A stretch of 64,000 bases of DNA from Flavobacteriales bacterium UBA1993 (GCA_002336485.1 DDCZ01000060.1:18616-82615); one strand, 5' to 3'. Shown: positions 34,164-43,679, numbered from the stretch's first letter. Program-made: numbers and translations. Notes: generated from the letters alone by a model not told the origin.

Positions 34164-35157
34164 TTGGGTATTCGCAAATAGTGAAGTGCTTTGGGGATTA
34201 CTGATCGTGCCAGCCCTAGTCGCATGGTATGTGTTTCGCTATTGGAAGGAACATGCCATAATTGGATACTCGACAACAGGATTTCTGCCAAAATTCGGAG
34301 GCTACAAAGCCAAACTGATTCACGTGCCGTTTGCGTTGCGGATACTTGCGATTGCAGGAATCATCATTGCGCTTGCGCGCCCTCAAAGCAGTTCGAGTTG
34401 GCAAAACGTTACTACGGAAGGAATCGATATTATTTTGGCCATCGACATATCGAGCAGCATGCTTGCACAGGATTTTAAACCTAATCGACTAGAGGCGGCA
34501 AAAGAGGTTGCAATCGAGTTTATTAAATCACGTCCTACGGATCGTATTGGCCTTGTGATTTATAGTGGAGAAAGCTTCACGCAATGCCCCTTAACTACCG
34601 ATCACGACAAGCTTATCAACCTATTTCAAAACATTAAGAATGGGATGATAACAGATGGAACCGCAATTGGAATGGGGCTAGCGAATTCGGTGAACCGCTT
34701 GAAAGAAAGTGACGCGAAGAGCAAAATCGTAATTCTGCTTACCGATGGAGAAAACACAGCCGGATCGATCCCGCCAATAACCGCTGCCGAGATCGCCGCG
34801 ACCTTTGGAGTTAAGGTGTACACCGTAGGTGTCGGAACCAAAGGACAGGCGCCAATTGTGGTACCCGACATGTTTGGACGAAAAACCGTTCAAATGATGG
34901 ATGTTAATATTGATGAGGAATCGCTTCAAGAAATTGCTGAATTGACCAATGGCACCTATTTCAGAGCTACGGATAATGACAAGCTCAAGAACATCTACTC
35001 CGAAATAGATTTAATGGAAAAGACCATAGTAGAGGAGACGCAGTATGAAAAAAAATACGAGCAATTTTTACCAATCGCACTAATCGCAATGGGGCTTCTA
35101 TTTCTGGAGTTTTTGATTCGAAAGGTTTATTTAAAAAGTGCATTTACAGATGTTTAG
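34156..35157 (+). CDS. batA: BatA, VWA-domain membrane protein
   Basis: Inner-membrane protein with two N-terminal membrane helices, a VWA domain, and a C-terminal helix. The ATG at 34156 overlaps the preceding stop by 8 bases and gives the typical start (MTNWVFANSEVLWGLL). The metal-ion site is intact: DISSSMLAQDF, a Thr in PLTTD, and an Asp in LLTDGENTAG. RPQSSSSWQNVTTEGIDI matches the family. Length 333 residues. Probably binds partner proteins in a metal-dependent way, under control of MoxR. Confidence 0.93.
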   Translation: MTNWVFANSEVLWGLLIVPALVAWYVFRYWKEHAIIGYSTTGFLPKFGGYKAKLIHVPFALRILAIAGIIIALARPQSSSSWQNVTTEGIDIILAIDISSSMLAQDFKPNRLEAAKEVAIEFIKSRPTDRIGLVIYSGESFTQCPLTTDHDKLINLFQNIKNGMITDGTAIGMGLANSVNRLKESDAKSKIVILLTDGENTAGSIPPITAAEIAATFGVKVYTVGVGTKGQAPIVVPDMFGRKTVQMMDVNIDEESLQEIAELTNGTYFRATDNDKLKNIYSEIDLMEKTIVEETQYEKKYEQFLPIALIAMGLLFLEFLIRKVYLKSAFTDV

Positions 35158-36175
35158 ACTGGAGCATCCATATCTTCTTTACCTACTCGCAATTATTCCA
35201 ATTGTTTTTATAGCCCAGTGGTTGCTAACCATCTGGCGCAACAAGCGCCTCAACCAGCATTTCAGCAAGGCCAATATCAAATCATTGGCTCCTGCCCGAA
35301 GCACAACTAAAACATGGTTAAAACTTATCGTTTATTCCATTGCATTCATATTCTTAATTATTGGGGTAAGCAATCCTCAATCGGGTTCCAAAATGGAAGA
35401 AGTGAAGCGAAAAGGCGTTGATGTGATGATCGCACTGGATATATCGAATAGCATGCTCGCCGAAGACCTATACCCAAATAGGCTAGATCGCGCAAAACGA
35501 AGCATTCAGGAACTATTCACAAAATTCAAATCAGATCGAGTCGGTATCGTGGTCTTTGCTGGGGAGTCCTTTGTACAGCTCCCTATTACCACTGACTACT
35601 CAGCAGCGAAGCTATTTCTGAACAGCATTGAAACCGACTTAATTTCAACGCAAGGAACTGATATTGGAAATGCGATAAGTCTCTGCCTGAAGTCGTTTGA
35701 TGAAGATAGCCCGGCCGCAAAATCAATTATTCTGATCAGTGATGGAGAAAACCATCAAGAAGAGGCAATGGCCGCGGTGGAATCAGCTTCGGAAAAGGGC
35801 GTTGTAATCCATACCATCGGCATGGGCTCCATTGATGGCGCCCCGATCCCTGTTTATAGCCGTGGAAATCGCATCGGTTTTAGACAAAACAAGGAAGGTA
35901 ATACAGTGGTCACCAAACTGAACGAGTCTATGCTTCGAGAATTGGCAGAAACAACAGGAGGGACATTTATTCGGGCCTCCAATGCAAATAGTGGCATCGA
36001 CTTCGTATTCAGTGAATTAGAAAAGATGGAAAAAGTTGATTTCGGATCTAAAATCTACACTGATTTTGAAGATCGCTTCCAATACTTTTTAGCTGTTGCG
36101 TTAATACTTCTAATAATCGAGTTAATTATTCCCAACACTAGATCTATTTGGTGGGAAAAACTATTTGCTTCGTAA
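35150..36175 (+). CDS. batB: BatB, VWA-domain membrane protein
   Basis: Paralogue of BatA with the same layout: helices at about 8-28 and 55-75, VWA domain with DISNSMLAEDLYPNRL, PITTD and LISDGENHQEE, and a C-terminal helix. The ATG at 35150 (MFRLEHPYLLYLL) overlaps the batA stop by 8 bases. Length 341 residues. Complete metal-ion-dependent adhesion site, so it is probably functional. batC starts 3 bases after the stop. Confidence 0.93.
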   Translation: MFRLEHPYLLYLLAIIPIVFIAQWLLTIWRNKRLNQHFSKANIKSLAPARSTTKTWLKLIVYSIAFIFLIIGVSNPQSGSKMEEVKRKGVDVMIALDISNSMLAEDLYPNRLDRAKRSIQELFTKFKSDRVGIVVFAGESFVQLPITTDYSAAKLFLNSIETDLISTQGTDIGNAISLCLKSFDEDSPAAKSIILISDGENHQEEAMAAVESASEKGVVIHTIGMGSIDGAPIPVYSRGNRIGFRQNKEGNTVVTKLNESMLRELAETTGGTFIRASNANSGIDFVFSELEKMEKVDFGSKIYTDFEDRFQYFLAVALILLIIELIIPNTRSIWWEKLFAS

Positions 36176-36178
36176 CAT

Positions 36179-36961
36179 ATGACGCGTTGTCTCCATATCA
36201 GTCTTTTCAGCATTGTTCTCGTGATGATATTCTCGGCTGGCCATTGCCAAGATCAGCTTGACTTATATCGAGGTAATACTGCATATAATAAAGGCGAGTT
36301 TGAAACAGCTCAAGAGCATTACAACAAAGCCATCGATAAGAACCCAAATTCTTATAAAGGCACATATAACTTAGGCAACGCAACATATAAAGCCGAGAAC
36401 TTTGAAGATGCTGTTTCGCATTACCAACAAGCCATTTCATCCGCCGCAGATAACGTAACAAAGGCGGAGGCTATGCACAATCTTGGCAATACATACTTAC
36501 AATCTAGCAAGCTAGAGGAGGCGATCAAAACTTACAAGGACGCTCTTCGAAATAATCCATCGGCCGATGACACGCGTTACAATTTGGCATATGCCCAAAA
36601 ATTGATGAAGCAACAGCAAAAAGAAGAGCAACAAGAAGAGGAAAACAAGGACAAGGACGATAAAGAGCAGGACGAAGAAAAAGAAGACGAAAAGAAAGAG
36701 GGAGAAAAAGAAGACGACGAAAAAGAAGGCGATAAAGAAGAAGAAAAGGACGAGAAGGGTGAGGATGAAAAGGAGACGGATTCTGGGGAAGGCGACGAAG
36801 AAAAGGACGAACAAGAAAAGCAGCAACCGAAGCCCATTAGTTTAACTCCGAGAGAAGCAGAACAAATGTTAGAAGCAGCTAAAAATGAGGATCAAAAAAT
36901 TCAGTTGCAATTGAAGCAGAAGCAGCCATCTAACGCTAAAAAAATCGAGAAGGACTGGTGA
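36179..36961 (+). CDS. batC: BatC, TPR protein with a charged low-complexity tail
   Basis: Signal peptide (MTRCLHISLFSIVLVMIFSAGHCQ) and about three TPR motifs (ETAQEHYNKAIDKNPNSYKGTYNLG; EDAVSHYQQAISSA; EEAIKTYKDALRNNP). From about 142 to 217 there is an almost pure Glu/Asp/Lys stretch, followed by a Gln/Lys-rich tail with REAEQMLEAAKNEDQKIQL. Length 260 residues. Periplasmic adaptor by family. Translation of batD starts inside its stop codon (GTGA). Confidence 0.9.
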   Translation: MTRCLHISLFSIVLVMIFSAGHCQDQLDLYRGNTAYNKGEFETAQEHYNKAIDKNPNSYKGTYNLGNATYKAENFEDAVSHYQQAISSAADNVTKAEAMHNLGNTYLQSSKLEEAIKTYKDALRNNPSADDTRYNLAYAQKLMKQQQKEEQQEEENKDKDDKEQDEEKEDEKKEGEKEDDEKEGDKEEEKDEKGEDEKETDSGEGDEEKDEQEKQQPKPISLTPREAEQMLEAAKNEDQKIQLQLKQKQPSNAKKIEKDW

Positions 36962-38745
36962 GACTATTACTGACCATATTGTTTGTCTCGCTCATCTATG
37001 TCGGATGGTCCCAAACCTTCACGGCAAAATGCAGCCATGAAACAGTCGGAGTTGGCGAACGTGTAAAGATTGTCTATACCATAAAAGGGGGTGATGGGAA
37101 AAAATTTGTTCAACCAACCTTTACTGGATTCCGACTTTTGGGTGGTCCAAACACCAGTTCGAATATGCAATGGGTAAATGGTGTTCATTCAAGCAGCAAA
37201 TCATTCTCATTTATACTACTCGCGGAAGAGATAGGCACACATACAATAGCGCCAGCGAAGATCAAGACCAAGGATAAGGTGATTGACTCAGACCCAATCG
37301 TAATCACCGTAAATAAATCAAAGCAAACCAAGCAGAATACCTCTCAAGGAAACACTAAGAAAACCAAACAGGACGGCTCGGTTGATCTGAGTTCTGACCT
37401 TTTCATGAAGCTTTTTGTCGACAAACGAAAAACGTACGTTGGGCAGCAAATTACTGCTACATACAAATTATACCTACACTCTCAGGTTGTGAACTATTCG
37501 CATAACCGCCCAGTATTTAATGGTTTTTATGCCCAAGAAATTAAAATTGACCCGAATGCGGAGATCAAAACTGAGGTAATAAACGGGAAGCAATTTCGAG
37601 TAGCCACTATGAAAAAAGTAGTACTCACACCCCAAAAATCTGGAGTGATCGAGATACCGCCGTTGGAAATGGAATTGATCGTTCGAATGGAAGGAAAACG
37701 ACGTCGATCAGGTTGGGGTACATTTCCAACATATAAAGACGTGAAGGTTGACGTGGCTAGCAATGTTGAAAAAATTGATGTCTCTCCCCTTCCGCTAGAT
37801 AACCAACCAAACGATTTTGCTGGAGCAGTTGGGAGTTTCTCTATAAAGGCAAACACTGACTTGGAAAAAGTAAACGTGAACGAGGCGATAAACCTCCTCT
37901 TTCGCCTAGAGGGTAAAGGAAATATTGAATTAATTTCTGAGCCGCTTCTTGATTTCCCACAAGATTTTGAGCATTATGATCCAAAAGTGAAACAAAACGT
38001 TTCCATTACCGCATCTGGAACTAAAGGCTATAAAACATTTGAATATGTGCTTATTCCTCGATATGCCGGCGACTTTGAAATTCCGGCCTTTACGATGAGT
38101 TACTTCGATCCAATCTCGGCGACATATAAACGTTTAAAAACTGAGCCAATTCAAATTAGTGTATCGAAAAACGGCGCCGATGAACAGCGAGGGGAAATGG
38201 CTTATGTGGCTCCTAAAAAAGAGGATGTCCAAATCATAGGTAAGGATATTCGATATATCAAATCAACTTCGGGAGCATTTAAAACGAAGAACGAACCATT
38301 TTTTGATAGTGCTGGATTCTACGCCCTCGGAGCCTTGCCGCTTGCTTCATTAGGATTATTCATGTTTATGGCCAAAGGCATTAGGCGTCGCAATTTAGAT
38401 GTTGCTTCTACAAAAAGTCGTCGGGCTCGAGCGATGGCGAAGAAACATCTCAAAGTCGCTAAAGGATCTATCAATGGTTCGGATCAAGCATTTTACGAAG
38501 AGATCTACAAGGCCCTATTCGGATATTTATCTGATAAGCTCAACATCCCGGTCTCGGAGCTAAGCAAGGATTCCATTCTTTCGCATCTCAATTCGAAAGG
38601 AGCATCCGAAACATTGTCCACAGATCTGATCAAAGTTTTGGACGAATGTGAAATGGCGCGGTTTGCCCCCATGGCAGCGCGAGGTAAATCAGAGATGCTC
38701 TCCAGTTCTGAATCAATCATTGAACGTATTGAAGATGAAATTTAA
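36958..38745 (+). CDS. batD: BatD
   Basis: Large BatD/oxygen-tolerance family protein. The GTG at 36958 overlaps batC by 4 bases and begins a signal peptide (RLLLTILFVSLIYVGWSQ). Several periplasmic beta domains follow (about 20-430; FTAKCSHETVGVGERVKI and DLFMKLFVDKRKTYVGQQITA), then one membrane helix at about 450-468 and a cytosolic helical domain with an Arg/Lys-rich start. Length 595 residues. Probably the periplasmic scaffold for the BatA/BatB complex; role inferred from the family. Confidence 0.93.
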   Translation: MRLLLTILFVSLIYVGWSQTFTAKCSHETVGVGERVKIVYTIKGGDGKKFVQPTFTGFRLLGGPNTSSNMQWVNGVHSSSKSFSFILLAEEIGTHTIAPAKIKTKDKVIDSDPIVITVNKSKQTKQNTSQGNTKKTKQDGSVDLSSDLFMKLFVDKRKTYVGQQITATYKLYLHSQVVNYSHNRPVFNGFYAQEIKIDPNAEIKTEVINGKQFRVATMKKVVLTPQKSGVIEIPPLEMELIVRMEGKRRRSGWGTFPTYKDVKVDVASNVEKIDVSPLPLDNQPNDFAGAVGSFSIKANTDLEKVNVNEAINLLFRLEGKGNIELISEPLLDFPQDFEHYDPKVKQNVSITASGTKGYKTFEYVLIPRYAGDFEIPAFTMSYFDPISATYKRLKTEPIQISVSKNGADEQRGEMAYVAPKKEDVQIIGKDIRYIKSTSGAFKTKNEPFFDSAGFYALGALPLASLGLFMFMAKGIRRRNLDVASTKSRRARAMAKKHLKVAKGSINGSDQAFYEEIYKALFGYLSDKLNIPVSELSKDSILSHLNSKGASETLSTDLIKVLDECEMARFAPMAARGKSEMLSSSESIIERIEDEI

Positions 38746-39490
38746 GATTGTCTTCATAGCGCTCTACTTACTTGGGTTTAACGCCCTATCGCAGGATCAA
38801 TATGATCGAATCTTTGAAACAGCCAACGGGCATTATAAAGCGGGGGAGTATGACTCAGCCAAATTGGCTTATGCGGAAATTCTAAATAACGGCGTTGAGT
38901 CCTTTGAACTTTTTTATAATCTAGGCAACACATATTTCAAAAATGGCAATGTCCCTGCTGCCATTCTATACTACGAACGTGCTTTAAAATTGAAGCCCAC
39001 AGACAAGGACGTGAAACATAATTTGATGGTCGTTAACGGTTTTATTACAGATAAAATTGAGCCGATTGAAGAAGTAATCCTCACTCGTTGGTGGAGGTCA
39101 AGTGCCCTTAGTCTTGGACAAGATGGTTGGGCATGGTTGTTTTTACTTCTTGTTACGATTACCTGCGGAGGCATTGCAGGTTACTTTTTGGCTAGAAGTC
39201 GCGATTGGAAACAACTTGGTTTTTTTACAGCCATAATCTCCGTTGTATTTTCAACGATCTCGCTTTCATTGGGGTTCGAGTCAAAACGAATAAGTGAAAC
39301 CGATTTTGGCGTTGTTTTCTCACCAAGTGTCAATGTCAAAAGTGCTCCTGAAATGAGCGCCACCGTTCAATTTGTAATGCACGAGGGATTAAAAGTTCAA
39401 ATTATCGAGGAAGAAGATAATTGGTTACGAATAAGACTAACCGACGGTAATACCGGATGGGTTTCAGATCAGTCAATTGAGCTGATATAA
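38735..39490 (+). CDS. batE: BatE, TPR-SH3 membrane protein
   Basis: The ATG at 38735 overlaps the batD stop by 11 bases and gives a signal peptide (MKFKIVFIALYLLGFNALSQ). Two TPR motifs follow (about 25-95, FYNLGNTYFKNGNVPAAILYYERAL), then two membrane helices (about 130-150 and 165-185) and a C-terminal bacterial SH3-like domain (SVNVKSAPEMSATVQFVMHEG ... GWVSDQSIEL). Length 251 residues. Last gene of the bat operon, followed by a probable terminator. Confidence 0.9.
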   Translation: MKFKIVFIALYLLGFNALSQDQYDRIFETANGHYKAGEYDSAKLAYAEILNNGVESFELFYNLGNTYFKNGNVPAAILYYERALKLKPTDKDVKHNLMVVNGFITDKIEPIEEVILTRWWRSSALSLGQDGWAWLFLLLVTITCGGIAGYFLARSRDWKQLGFFTAIISVVFSTISLSLGFESKRISETDFGVVFSPSVNVKSAPEMSATVQFVMHEGLKVQIIEEEDNWLRIRLTDGNTGWVSDQSIELI

Positions 39491-39553
39491 TCGCGCTGCT
39501 ATTCCATTCGGAGTACGTTCCCGCCCAGAAAATCGACTTTCAAGATGTATATT

Positions 39554-39580
39554 CGCGCTCGGAACGAGCGTGTTCTTTTA
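39554..39580 (+). terminator. Probable terminator of the bat operon
   Basis: Eight-pair stem with core CGCTCG / CGAGCG and loop GAA, followed by a T-rich TTCTTTTA. It lies 64 bases after batE in the 115-base gap before ilvE. Confidence 0.6.
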
Positions 39581-39605
39581 CGTTTCATGAAAATTATCTG
39601 TATTG

Positions 39606-40670
39606 ATGGTAGATACACAAGAAATCGAGGTCATTCGAGCGGCAAAATCTAAAATATCAGAAGTTGATTTTGACAACTTGCCGTTTGGGAAAGTATTCTC
39701 TGACCACATGCTCCTTGCGACATATGAAAATGGCAATTGGAGTCGAGGTTCAATACGACCTTATGGCGACATTAGCGTAAGTCCTGCAATGTCATCCATT
39801 CACTATGGACAATCAATTTTTGAAGGGCTAAAGGCCTTTAAATCTGAGTCGAATGACGTGCTCATTTTTCGACCCGAACAGAACTGGGAACGTATAAATA
39901 AATCTGCCGCTAGACTTTGCATGCCAAGTATTCCTAAGGAGCTATTCCTTGACGGTATGAAGCAATTGGTTGACCTGGATCGAAATTGGGTGCCAACCGA
40001 TAATGACTGTTCCCTATACATTCGGCCTTTCATGTTTGCTACGGATCCATTTTTAGGTGTAAAACCTTCGGATTCGTATACGTTCATGATCATTACTTCC
40101 CCTGTTGGACCATATTACTCTAAACCGCTGCACTTAAAGGTGGAAACCGAGTACACTCGGGCCGCCTTGGGAGGCGTTGGATTCGCGAAAGCAGCTGGCA
40201 ACTATGCTGCGGCTATGCTCCCGGCAAAAATTGCCCAAGATCAAGGTGTAGATCAATTGATATGGACCGACGCCAAAGAGCATCGATTTATTGAAGAGGC
40301 TGGTACCATGAATATGATGATGGTGATTGGTGATACGCTATACACGGCTCCACTTACTTCTACAATTCTACCAGGTGTAACACGCGACAGTTTCTTAACT
40401 CTTGCTCGAGATGCTGGAATCAACATTAAGGAAGAAAGTGTCAGTACCGATATGCTGATCGAGTCCATAGAAAACAATAGTTTGAAAGAAGTGTTTGGAG
40501 TTGGCACGGCCGCTACAACGGCGCAAGTTCAGAAGCTCACATTCAAGGGCAAGACATATGACTTACCTGCCGTTGAATCACGAACCATTTCCAATTCTAT
40601 CGGAGGTCTATTGTTAGATATCAAAACTGGAAAAGCAACGGACAATAAAGGTTGGAACACCAAACTTTAG
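39606..40670 (+). CDS. ilvE: Branched-chain amino acid aminotransferase
   Basis: Class IV PLP aminotransferase, last step of Leu/Ile/Val synthesis and first step of their breakdown. ATG at 39606 preferred over the TTG one codon before. Diagnostic stretches: HYGQSIFEGLKAF, YIRPFMFATD, the PLP Lys in GFAKAAGNYA, and EEAGTMNMM with STILPGVTRDS. Length 354 residues matches the long (group II, eukaryote-like) form common in Bacteroidota. Transcribed separately from the bat operon by the look of the terminator upstream. Confidence 0.95.
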   Translation: MVDTQEIEVIRAAKSKISEVDFDNLPFGKVFSDHMLLATYENGNWSRGSIRPYGDISVSPAMSSIHYGQSIFEGLKAFKSESNDVLIFRPEQNWERINKSAARLCMPSIPKELFLDGMKQLVDLDRNWVPTDNDCSLYIRPFMFATDPFLGVKPSDSYTFMIITSPVGPYYSKPLHLKVETEYTRAALGGVGFAKAAGNYAAAMLPAKIAQDQGVDQLIWTDAKEHRFIEEAGTMNMMMVIGDTLYTAPLTSTILPGVTRDSFLTLARDAGINIKEESVSTDMLIESIENNSLKEVFGVGTAATTAQVQKLTFKGKTYDLPAVESRTISNSIGGLLLDIKTGKATDNKGWNTKL

Positions 40671-40689
40671 TCATGTTCTGTCATAGAAC

Positions 40690-40713
40690 CGCATGAATCA
40701 TTATTTTCATGCG
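40690..40713 (+). other. Hairpin between ilvE and the hydrolase gene
   Basis: Perfect 8-bp stem CGCATGAA / TTCATGCG with an 8-base loop. No T run follows, so it is a weak terminator at best. It ends 12 bases before the TTG start of the hydrolase gene and could shield the ribosome-binding region. Confidence 0.45.
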
Positions 40714-40725
40714 ACCTGATCAAAG

Positions 40726-41586
40726 TTGAAGTTACACTATAGCATAAGCGGCGTTGGCGAACCCATTCTTTTGATTCATGGGGCATATGTCAATTCAGAT
40801 ATTTGGCACTATCAGCAGGTTTATTTCAAAAAGCATTTTAAGGTTATAAACGTTGACTTGCGAGGCCATGGCCAAACGCCGGCTTCTGAACTCCCAGAAT
40901 ACTCGGTGGGTACATTCGGTGAGGATCTGGTGCATTTAATGGATGAGCTGCATCTCAAAAAGACGACGATTTTTGGTCTATCCTTAGGAGCTATGGTTGC
41001 GCAATATATGGCAGCTAATTATCCCAGTAGAGTCAACGGTATCGTGCTTGTCGGTGCTACGGCCTCCCTGCGACTCAACCTGTTAGAGCGTGTGGTAACC
41101 ACATTTATTTTCCCTAAATGGGTGGCCATGAAATTATTCAGCCGTTTGGAAACGCGAGAGTTTATGAAAATCTCATTTGCGCTCACATGGTTTATGCTAG
41201 GTAACAAATGGCTCGGAAATAATCAAACGCGTGAAAAAATTCGCGGGGCAATTATTCAAGTTCCACGTGAGGAGTTGAAGAAAATATACAATGCTATTCA
41301 CTCTTTTAGGAAGCAGAATTTGGATTCAGGAGATTACCCAGTTCTCCTAATTAATGGTGAAAACGACTCTCCCGTCATTCATAGACATACACGTTATCTA
41401 AACAAGAAAATTGGCGCACGTGCTTCACAGCTTGAAATTAAAACTGCAGGTCATGCATGCAACCATGATCAGCCACTGATCTTTAATCAACTCGTATTTG
41501 ATTGGTTGGTTGACAACAATCTCGCTCAAGTCAATTACTCCTACGAGAAAACCAAAGAAACCGCCATTAGCCTCGGCGTCGGATAA
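40726..41586 (+). CDS. Alpha/beta hydrolase
   Basis: Cytosolic alpha/beta-hydrolase fold enzyme. Motifs: LLIHGAYVNSDIW (oxyanion loop), VDLRGHGQT, nucleophile S86 in GLSLGAMVAQ, catalytic Asp in LINGENDSPV, and the His in TAGHACNHDQP. Length 286 residues. The start is a TTG at 40726, giving the family-like KLHYSISGVGEP; no ATG nearby fits. Substrate unknown; the layout resembles 3-oxoadipate enol-lactonase or haloperoxidase-like members. It follows ilvE by 55 bases. Confidence 0.88.
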   Translation: MKLHYSISGVGEPILLIHGAYVNSDIWHYQQVYFKKHFKVINVDLRGHGQTPASELPEYSVGTFGEDLVHLMDELHLKKTTIFGLSLGAMVAQYMAANYPSRVNGIVLVGATASLRLNLLERVVTTFIFPKWVAMKLFSRLETREFMKISFALTWFMLGNKWLGNNQTREKIRGAIIQVPREELKKIYNAIHSFRKQNLDSGDYPVLLINGENDSPVIHRHTRYLNKKIGARASQLEIKTAGHACNHDQPLIFNQLVFDWLVDNNLAQVNYSYEKTKETAISLGVG

Positions 41587-41651
41587 TTCGCAAGGTCGTT
41601 GTACACAATAATGAAAATATTAGTCGTTACAGGAAGTACATTTACCCGATA

Positions 41652-41843
41652 ATGAAATTGAGATTAAGCTTGTTTGTGGTATCCGCGTTTTGCATTAGTT
41701 GCAACCAGTGTTATGAGTGCACAACACAAACAGATTTTGGCCCAGTCACGCAAGACATTTGTGGCCGAAAAAGTGATATAAGCCCCTTGGTTAAACACTT
41801 AGAGACGGATACTATTGCTCCTTGGACATGTGAAAAGCAGTAA
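41652..41843 (+). CDS. Small Cys-rich lipoprotein
   Basis: A 63-residue predicted lipoprotein, unknown function. Signal MKLRLSLFVVSAFCISC with Cys at the lipobox position, followed by a mature part of about 47 residues with five further Cys (NQCYECTTQ, DICGRK, WTCEKQ). Two disulfides are likely. Such small lipoproteins are common in Flavobacteriales genomes but carry no assigned role. The stop lies one base from the convergent DUF349 stop. Confidence 0.65.
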   Translation: MKLRLSLFVVSAFCISCNQCYECTTQTDFGPVTQDICGRKSDISPLVKHLETDTIAPWTCEKQ

Positions 41844-41844
41844 C

Positions 41845-43605
41845 CTAGCTCTCCTCGTTTTCTTCAACCGCCTCCTCTACTGAGACGTTCTTACGTTTAA
41901 CATCTTTGATCATTAAATCAATCTGCTTTCGTTTGGCGCGCCACTTTCCAACCTCTTTTTGCGCTTCCTCAATACGATCAAGTAAATCCTTTTTAAGCGG
42001 ATTTGTGTCATCTGAATACTTGAAAAATCCGAGTTTATCCTCCAGCATCAAGACTGCAACCTCGGATTCCTTGATCTTCTTTTGAAGGTTTCTACGTTCA
42101 TCAGTCAAGCCTGATTCGGGATCTTCTTTAGCAGAGAGATTATCGAGTTTGTTTTTAAATTCCTTTTCGGCAATATCTGCTTTTGAAATTCCCAACTCAC
42201 CGTAAGCCTTCGACACTGCGGCATTGAAGGCAGAGTTCACTTTGGAACTAAATTTTTCTGGAACCGCGCCAACTACATTCCATTTTTGTTTCCATTCTTC
42301 TATTAGCGACTCACCTTTTGACTTAATATCCCCCTCAAGTGACTTGGCAAAGAACACGAGCAACTCCTCTTTTTTATGAAGGTTATCCTTTAGATTCTGT
42401 TCTTGCTGTTTTGCTTCCTCTTTTTTACGATTAAAAAACGCATCGCAATAACCTCTAAATTCTTTGAAGAGACGATACTCTTCTTGCGGCAACAATCGAC
42501 CGGCCTCTTTCCATTGCCTCTGAAGGTGCTTGAGTTGATTGGCCACCTCACCCACGTTTTCGTCTTGGTAAACGGCTTTTGCCTTCTCAATAAGTGCCTT
42601 CTTCTTTTCCTTTATCTCAGCAAACTTATTATTGCTCTCCTTGAGATATGCCGCGCGTTTTTCAAAAAAATCATCACACACAGCACGAAATTCCTTCCAA
42701 ATAGCATCATTGTGTTTCCGTCCAGAATATCCAATATGCTTCCATTCCTTTTGGAGGTCAATTAACTGTTTCGTCGCTTTTTGGACCATTTTCATCTCGC
42801 CAATTTCCACAGCAGCCACCACAAAGGCCTTGGCGATAATTTCCTTTTTCTTGGTTAGATTTTCGTCGTGATCTGCGCGAACGGACTTTCTATGCTCTCG
42901 TATTCGCTCAAAAATCTCATTAACAGACTCCTTAAATTGATTTCGAATCTTCTCCCACTCCTCCTTAAACGTAGGACCGATTTCGTCCCATTCATCCAGA
43001 TATTTGTGAACTAAAAAGTCTAATTGATTGATTGACTTCTCATCTTTTAGAAGTTTAATCTTCTCGATTATCTCCAATTTGAGCTCTTGGTTCTTCTTGA
43101 GATCATTAATCTGAAGCTCGCGATAGATATTTATGTTGTAGTAAAACTGTTCGATTAGTCGACTGTATTCGGCCTGTAAATCTCTTCTTGACGCAGATGG
43201 AGCTGGACCTATTTCATTCCATTTTTGTTTGATCGCGTTAAATCGAGCGTAGGCCTTTGCAATGTTCTCCTCATCCTTTATTAGGGTATCAAGTTCACTA
43301 ATAAGGTCCTTTTTCTCCTTTAGATTTAGCTCAAGTTCTTCAGCTTTCGCCTTTTCAATCGCCTTTTTTTGCTCGAAATAGCTCTGAAGTAGGGTGCGAT
43401 ATTCCCTGTCCTCTGGGGTATCTTGATACTCAAACTCCTCCTCACTTTCGGGCTCAGGCTCGAAGCTTGACTGCTGCTCTTTCAATGTTAAATCATAGGC
43501 TGCTTTGTACGCCGCCTGTATCTCATCAATTTTCGCTTTGTTCAATTCGAACGGATCGTGCGACACCAATTCTCTTAATTGGTCTATAGTTTCTTGCTTA
43601 GACAT
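41845..43605 (-). CDS. DUF349 repeat protein
   Basis: Cytosolic, highly charged helical protein with five DUF349 repeats of about 70-75 residues, each starting with a W..iG motif: QKWNEIGPAP, DEWDEIGPTF, KEWKHIGYSG, RQWKEAGRLL, QKWNVVGAVP. The N-terminus is acidic (EPEPESEEEFEYQD) and the C-terminus ends in a Lys/Glu-rich helix. Length 586 residues. The family is widespread in Bacteroidota and has no firmly known function; a coiled-coil scaffold is likely. Divergent promoter region with the C45-type gene. Confidence 0.92.
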   Translation of the reverse strand: MSKQETIDQLRELVSHDPFELNKAKIDEIQAAYKAAYDLTLKEQQSSFEPEPESEEEFEYQDTPEDREYRTLLQSYFEQKKAIEKAKAEELELNLKEKKDLISELDTLIKDEENIAKAYARFNAIKQKWNEIGPAPSASRRDLQAEYSRLIEQFYYNINIYRELQINDLKKNQELKLEIIEKIKLLKDEKSINQLDFLVHKYLDEWDEIGPTFKEEWEKIRNQFKESVNEIFERIREHRKSVRADHDENLTKKKEIIAKAFVVAAVEIGEMKMVQKATKQLIDLQKEWKHIGYSGRKHNDAIWKEFRAVCDDFFEKRAAYLKESNNKFAEIKEKKKALIEKAKAVYQDENVGEVANQLKHLQRQWKEAGRLLPQEEYRLFKEFRGYCDAFFNRKKEEAKQQEQNLKDNLHKKEELLVFFAKSLEGDIKSKGESLIEEWKQKWNVVGAVPEKFSSKVNSAFNAAVSKAYGELGISKADIAEKEFKNKLDNLSAKEDPESGLTDERRNLQKKIKESEVAVLMLEDKLGFFKYSDDTNPLKKDLLDRIEEAQKEVGKWRAKRKQIDLMIKDVKRKNVSVEEAVEENEES

Positions 43606-43624
43606 GGTTCCCCTTGTTAGAAAA

Positions 43625-43632
43625 CAAAAATA
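43625..43632 (-). promoter_or_regulatory. Candidate -7 element for the DUF349 gene
   Basis: Minus-strand TATTTTTG fits TAnnTTTG and lies 19 bases upstream of the DUF349 ATG. No clear -33 partner. Confidence 0.3.
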
Positions 43633-43679
43633 GCCGTCTGTTATGGTTAATCTGTACTTATGTGAAACATTGTTGAGAT

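Noticed and set aside
36512..36826. Phe/Leu-rich and Ser-rich open frames on the minus strand
   Set aside because: Antisense of the GAA/GAC/AAG-rich BatC linker; composition is explained entirely by the sense codons.
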